Source of the DNA: Actinomycetes bacterium
GTDB lineage: Bacteria; Actinomycetota; Actinomycetes; Streptosporangiales; Streptosporangiaceae
Length of the DNA stretch: 16,388 nucleotides
Assembly: GCA_025964635.1 (NCBI GenBank)
Contig: JAOPYP010000151.1
Span: forward strand, 1 to 16,388
Direction of reading: 5' to 3'
In this document: piece by piece, positions 14,788 through 16,388 of the stretch
How the letters are laid out: each line of letters begins with the position of its first letter
Position numbering within the stretch: the stretch's first letter is position 1
Program-made: the position numbers and the translations under genes
Notes under the pieces: generated by a model
The model's input: the letters and a program-made list of their open reading frames with translations, nothing else
Told to the model about the DNA's origin: nothing
Databases searched by the model: none

Positions 14788-15037
14788 CCACCCTCTGCTG
14801 CCCAGGGACCCGCACCGGCTCCCTGACCCGGGACAGTGGTTCGGGCCCGACGCCGAGCGGCATCTGCTGGACCGCCCCCGGTTCTGCCCGATGTGCGGGA
14901 AGGCCCTGGACCGGGGGCTGACCTCCGAATCATGGGCCGGGGACGAGCGCGTCTTCCTGACCTGGTGCCCACACTGCTCGTGGACGGGCAACATCGTCCG
15001 GTTCGAGCACGCCGTCATCGACGAGCCCGAGCATTGA
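14780..15037 (+). CDS. Four-cysteine zinc-ribbon or rubredoxin-like small protein
   Basis: This 85-aa protein starts at GTG 14780, overlapping the oxygenase stop by 8 bp, and its stop overlaps the next gene (TTGA). Two CxxC pairs are present, C36-P-M-C39-G and C63-P-H-C66-S, 23 residues apart, flanked by aromatic and charged residues (TWCPHCSWTG). This is a zinc-ribbon knuckle pattern. A rubredoxin-like Fe(Cys)4 site is the other option, although the spacing is shorter than usual. Tight coupling to the Rieske oxygenase suggests an accessory role in electron delivery, assembly or scaffolding. The first 30 residues are Pro/Asp/His-rich. I do not recognise a specific family. Confidence 0.75.
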   Translation: MADHPLLPRDPHRLPDPGQWFGPDAERHLLDRPRFCPMCGKALDRGLTSESWAGDERVFLTWCPHCSWTGNIVRFEHAVIDEPEH

Positions 15038-15684
15038 CCGCGCCGCGAGCCGCGCTGGTCGTCGACTTCGGAGGGCCGGTCCTGCTGACGCCGTTCGAGC
15101 TGACCCTGGCCGCCGAGGCGCGGCTGGGCCTGGCGGCAGGCCAGCTCGACTGGGCCGGGCCCTTCGCCCCCGAGCGAGATCCGGAGTGGCAGGATGTGCT
15201 CGCAGGACGGCTGGCCGAGCGCAGTTACTGGGCCCGCCGGGGTGATCAGTTCGGGCGCATAGCCGGATGCGCCGGGGGCACCCGGGTCCTCATGGCCGCC
15301 CTGTACCAGGGAGCTCCGCAGGCCTTGCTGAGGCCGGAGGCGCTCGCGCTCATGCGCGACGCGCGAGCGGCCGGCCTGCCCGTCGGCGTGCTCACCAATG
15401 ATCTGCGCGCCTTCCACTCGCAGGAGTGGGTCGATAGCCTGCGGCTCGATGAGCTGGCCGACGTGGTGGTCGACGGATCGGTGGAGGGCATCCTGAAGCC
15501 AGACCCTCGCATCTACCGGCTGGCGGCCGGCCGCCTGGGCGTGCGCTGCCAGGACGTGGTGTTCCTTGATGATCAGCCCGTGAATCTGGCGGGAGCAGCC
15601 GATGTCGGGATGACGGCCGTGCCGGTCGACGTCACCGATCCCGCAGCATCCTTCGGCCGCGCCCGCCAGCTGACCGGCCTCTGA
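15034..15684 (+). CDS. HAD-like hydrolase; possible second phosphatase
   Basis: This 216-aa protein has the four HAD motifs: D11 in VVDFGGPVL (I), T121 in VLTND (II), K155 in LKPDPRIY (III) and D179-D180 in VFLDDQPVN (IV), with a helical cap between about residues 20 and 100. The Asp normally found two residues after the nucleophile is Gly13, as in many DFGG-type HAD-IA proteins; these can still hydrolyse phosphate esters or act on other leaving groups. The start is taken as TTG 15034, in a TTGA overlap with the preceding stop. It closes the rightward operon. Its position suggests phosphate removal from an aromatic intermediate, which would duplicate the histidine phosphatase, or repair of a side product. 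Confidence 0.8.
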   Translation: MTAPRAALVVDFGGPVLLTPFELTLAAEARLGLAAGQLDWAGPFAPERDPEWQDVLAGRLAERSYWARRGDQFGRIAGCAGGTRVLMAALYQGAPQALLRPEALALMRDARAAGLPVGVLTNDLRAFHSQEWVDSLRLDELADVVVDGSVEGILKPDPRIYRLAAGRLGVRCQDVVFLDDQPVNLAGAADVGMTAVPVDVTDPAASFGRARQLTGL

Positions 15685-15688
15685 TGCT

Positions 15689-15709
15689 CAGCCCAGCGGC
15701 GCCGGGCTG
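15689..15709. terminator. Possible terminator hairpin after the rightward operon
   Basis: CAGCCC (15689-15694) pairs with GGGCTG (15704-15709), with two further pairs inside around a short loop, beginning five bases after the HAD stop. There is no T tract, as is common for actinomycete terminators. Because it is symmetric it could act in both directions. Confidence 0.45.
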
Positions 15710-15849
15710 CTCAGTGACGGGGTCAGGCTGAGCCGCCGGGCGGCCAGGTGGCGGCCGCCGGGCGCACGATCGGCCAGGGCCCCGCCGTGGACCACGACCC
15801 GCCCGCCGACGATGGTGATCGGGGCAGCACCGGAGCGGCCTGCGCCGGG

Positions 15850-15865
15850 GGCAGCCGAAACTGCC
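15850..15865 (-). terminator. Small hairpin downstream of tRNA-Lys
   Basis: Read leftward, GGCAG-TTTCGG-CTGCC forms a five-bp stem with a six-base loop, about 22 bases past the tRNA 3' end. It could assist termination or 3' processing of the tRNA transcript. It overlaps the start of the short ORF at 15867. Confidence 0.3.
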
Positions 15866-15886
15866 ATAACACCAGGTCAAGATGGG

Positions 15887-15959
15887 TGCGCCGCCAGGGA
15901 CTCGAACCCCGAACCCGCAGATTAAGAGTCTGCTGCTCTGCCAGTTGAGCTAGCGGCGC
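15887..15959 (-). tRNA. tRNA-Lys (anticodon CTT)
   Basis: A 73-nt cloverleaf reads leftward. The acceptor stem is GCGCCGC/GCGGCGC, with discriminator A at 15887. The D-arm region follows as TAGCTCAACTGGCAGAGCA, the anticodon stem GCAGA/TCTGC encloses loop CTCTTAA with anticodon CTT, and the T arm contains GGTTCGAGTCC. CCA is not encoded (ACCC follows), which is common in actinomycetes. CTT decodes AAG, the dominant lysine codon in GC-rich genomes. Confidence 0.96.
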
Positions 15960-15972
15960 GTGGAACGCAGTG

Positions 15973-16002
15973 ATGCTAACAGTATCCGGGCCCGGGAGCG
16001 AA
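15973..16002 (-). promoter_or_regulatory. Candidate promoter of tRNA-Lys
   Basis: Read leftward, TTCGCT (15997-16002) and TAGCAT (15973-15978) are separated by 18 bp, and the tRNA 5' end lies 13 bases further on. Spacing is good, the hexamers only fair. Confidence 0.35.
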
Positions 16003-16084
16003 CCGGCACATCGCCGCCCCCGCGGCCTCAGCGCCTATCCGGACACGGGCCGCAGAAGGCCACATATCGCCGCCACGGCACTTT

Positions 16085-16182
16085 CCCGCCGGCCGGCTGA
16101 GATTCCGGAGGTCTCGACTCATGTCGGGCTCTATGGGATAAAAGTTCCGTGCTGCGGGTGGGAAGCTCAGCCGACCGGCTGG
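16085..16182. repeat. Long imperfect inverted repeat flanking an AT-rich segment
   Basis: GCCGGCCGGCTGAG at 16088-16101 and CTCAGCCGACCGGC at 16166-16179 are inverted with one mismatch in 14. Extending to 16085 and 16182 gives 15 of 17. The 64-bp space between contains the AT-rich candidate promoter stretch. It may be a regulator site pair or a long-range RNA stem. Confidence 0.5.
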
Positions 16183-16248
16183 GCTCACGGACTGCGCGGC
16201 CGCCTGCCCCTGATGGCTGCGGCGGCCGGGCAACGGCTGAGGAGGACC

Positions 16249-16388
16249 ATGTCGATGATCTCCGGTGGGAAGGCCCGCGGCGGCGGGTCCCAGGAGCAGG
16301 AGGCCGGGCCCTCCCGGGCCGCGCGCCCGGCCTCCCGGGCCCGGCGGGGCGCGGTGCGCGTGCTCCCGGTCGCGGCCGCGGCCAGCAT
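16249..16388 (+). CDS. Unidentified protein, N-terminus only
   Basis: The first 46 codons of a gene run off the right edge, starting at ATG 16249 directly after a very strong GAGGAGGA ribosome site (16239-16246). The N-terminus is Gly/Ser/Arg-rich (MSMISGGKARGGGSQEQEAG) and becomes hydrophobic after a basic stretch (RRGAVRVLPVAAAAS). A basic-then-hydrophobic pattern would suit the start of a membrane protein such as a sensor kinase. The visible part is too short to assign. The second Met (codon 3) is another possible start. Confidence 0.5.
   Translation, partial: MSMISGGKARGGGSQEQEAGPSRAARPASRARRGAVRVLPVAAAAS

Larger units (their letters stand above)
15688..15867 (-). pseudogene. Short ORF, possible relic of an amidohydrolase
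   Basis: A 59-aa reading frame runs leftward from an ATG at 15867. Its segment APITIVGGRVVVHGGALADR resembles the beta strand and turn found at the ends of amidohydrolase-superfamily proteins, but no metal-binding motifs or catalytic domain are present and a TGA lies just upstream in frame. No good ribosome site precedes it. It sits between the convergent HAD gene and the tRNA. A decayed fragment left by deletion is more likely than a working gene; it could also be chance coding in GC-rich DNA. Confidence 0.3.
15960..16248. other. Intergenic region with tRNA promoter and upstream region of the right-edge gene
   Basis: No convincing gene is seen in these 289 bases. Its right part holds a long imperfect inverted repeat and, between the arms, a relatively AT-rich stretch (CTATGGGATAAAAGTT near 16131-16146) that is the best candidate for promoter DNA of the gene starting at 16249. 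Confidence 0.5.

Noticed and set aside
13459..15417. A 652-codon minus-strand frame opposite the Rieske oxygenase and HAD genes
   Set aside because: It lies antisense to the Rieske and mononuclear iron motifs and spans three coupled plus-strand genes; its translation is low-complexity with no recognisable domain.
1..16388. CRISPR arrays, insertion sequences, transposases, integrases or phage genes
   Set aside because: No regularly spaced repeats, terminal inverted repeats around a transposase, or recombinase motifs were seen on either strand.

Overview
The window is very GC-rich, with G or C at nearly all third codon positions. It uses GTG and TTG starts freely, has ATGA/GTGA/TTGA gene overlaps throughout, and carries a tRNA-Lys gene without an encoded CCA. 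Together these suggest a high-GC actinomycete. I cannot name the genus from sequence alone.

Left half (7371 down to 1, minus strand). One long, tightly packed operon encodes an unknown 235-aa protein, an IclR-type regulator and a complete lower meta-cleavage pathway in the order hydratase, acylating acetaldehyde dehydrogenase, hydroxy-oxovalerate aldolase, oxalocrotonate decarboxylase, tautomerase, hydroxymuconic semialdehyde dehydrogenase (dmpE-F-G-H-I-C order). A small Rieske ferredoxin and the first codons of a probable luciferase-like oxidoreductase follow. The enzymes of the dehydrogenase branch are present; the semialdehyde hydrolase (DmpD/XylF) is not in the window.

Centre (7372-7526). 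This divergent promoter region holds a perfect 11-bp inverted repeat, suited to an IclR-type regulator, and a strong GC hairpin in the probable leader of the rightward operon.

Right half (7527-15684, plus strand). A second operon encodes two tandem catechol 2,3-dioxygenase paralogues, a histidine phosphatase with an unusual N-terminal extension, a two-gene split kinase of the phenylphosphate synthase (PpsB/PpsA; compare CreI/CreH) type, a phthalate-dioxygenase-like Rieske oxygenase, a four-cysteine mini-protein and a HAD-like hydrolase. No phenol hydroxylase is present. My main inference is that this is an aerobic phosphorylation-first route: a phenolic substrate is activated to an aryl phosphate, attacked by the Rieske oxygenase, and the phosphate is lost or removed. 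The resulting catechol is cleaved by the extradiol enzymes and fed into the leftward operon, ending at pyruvate and acetyl-CoA. A 4-cresol route that begins by phosphorylation but uses a P450 (Corynebacterium cre) is known; I am not aware of a described version with a Rieske oxygenase.

Right edge (15685-16388). After a possible terminator come a short ORF that may be an amidohydrolase relic, tRNA-Lys(CTT) on the minus strand, a 289-bp gap with a long imperfect inverted repeat, and the start of an unidentified plus-strand gene.
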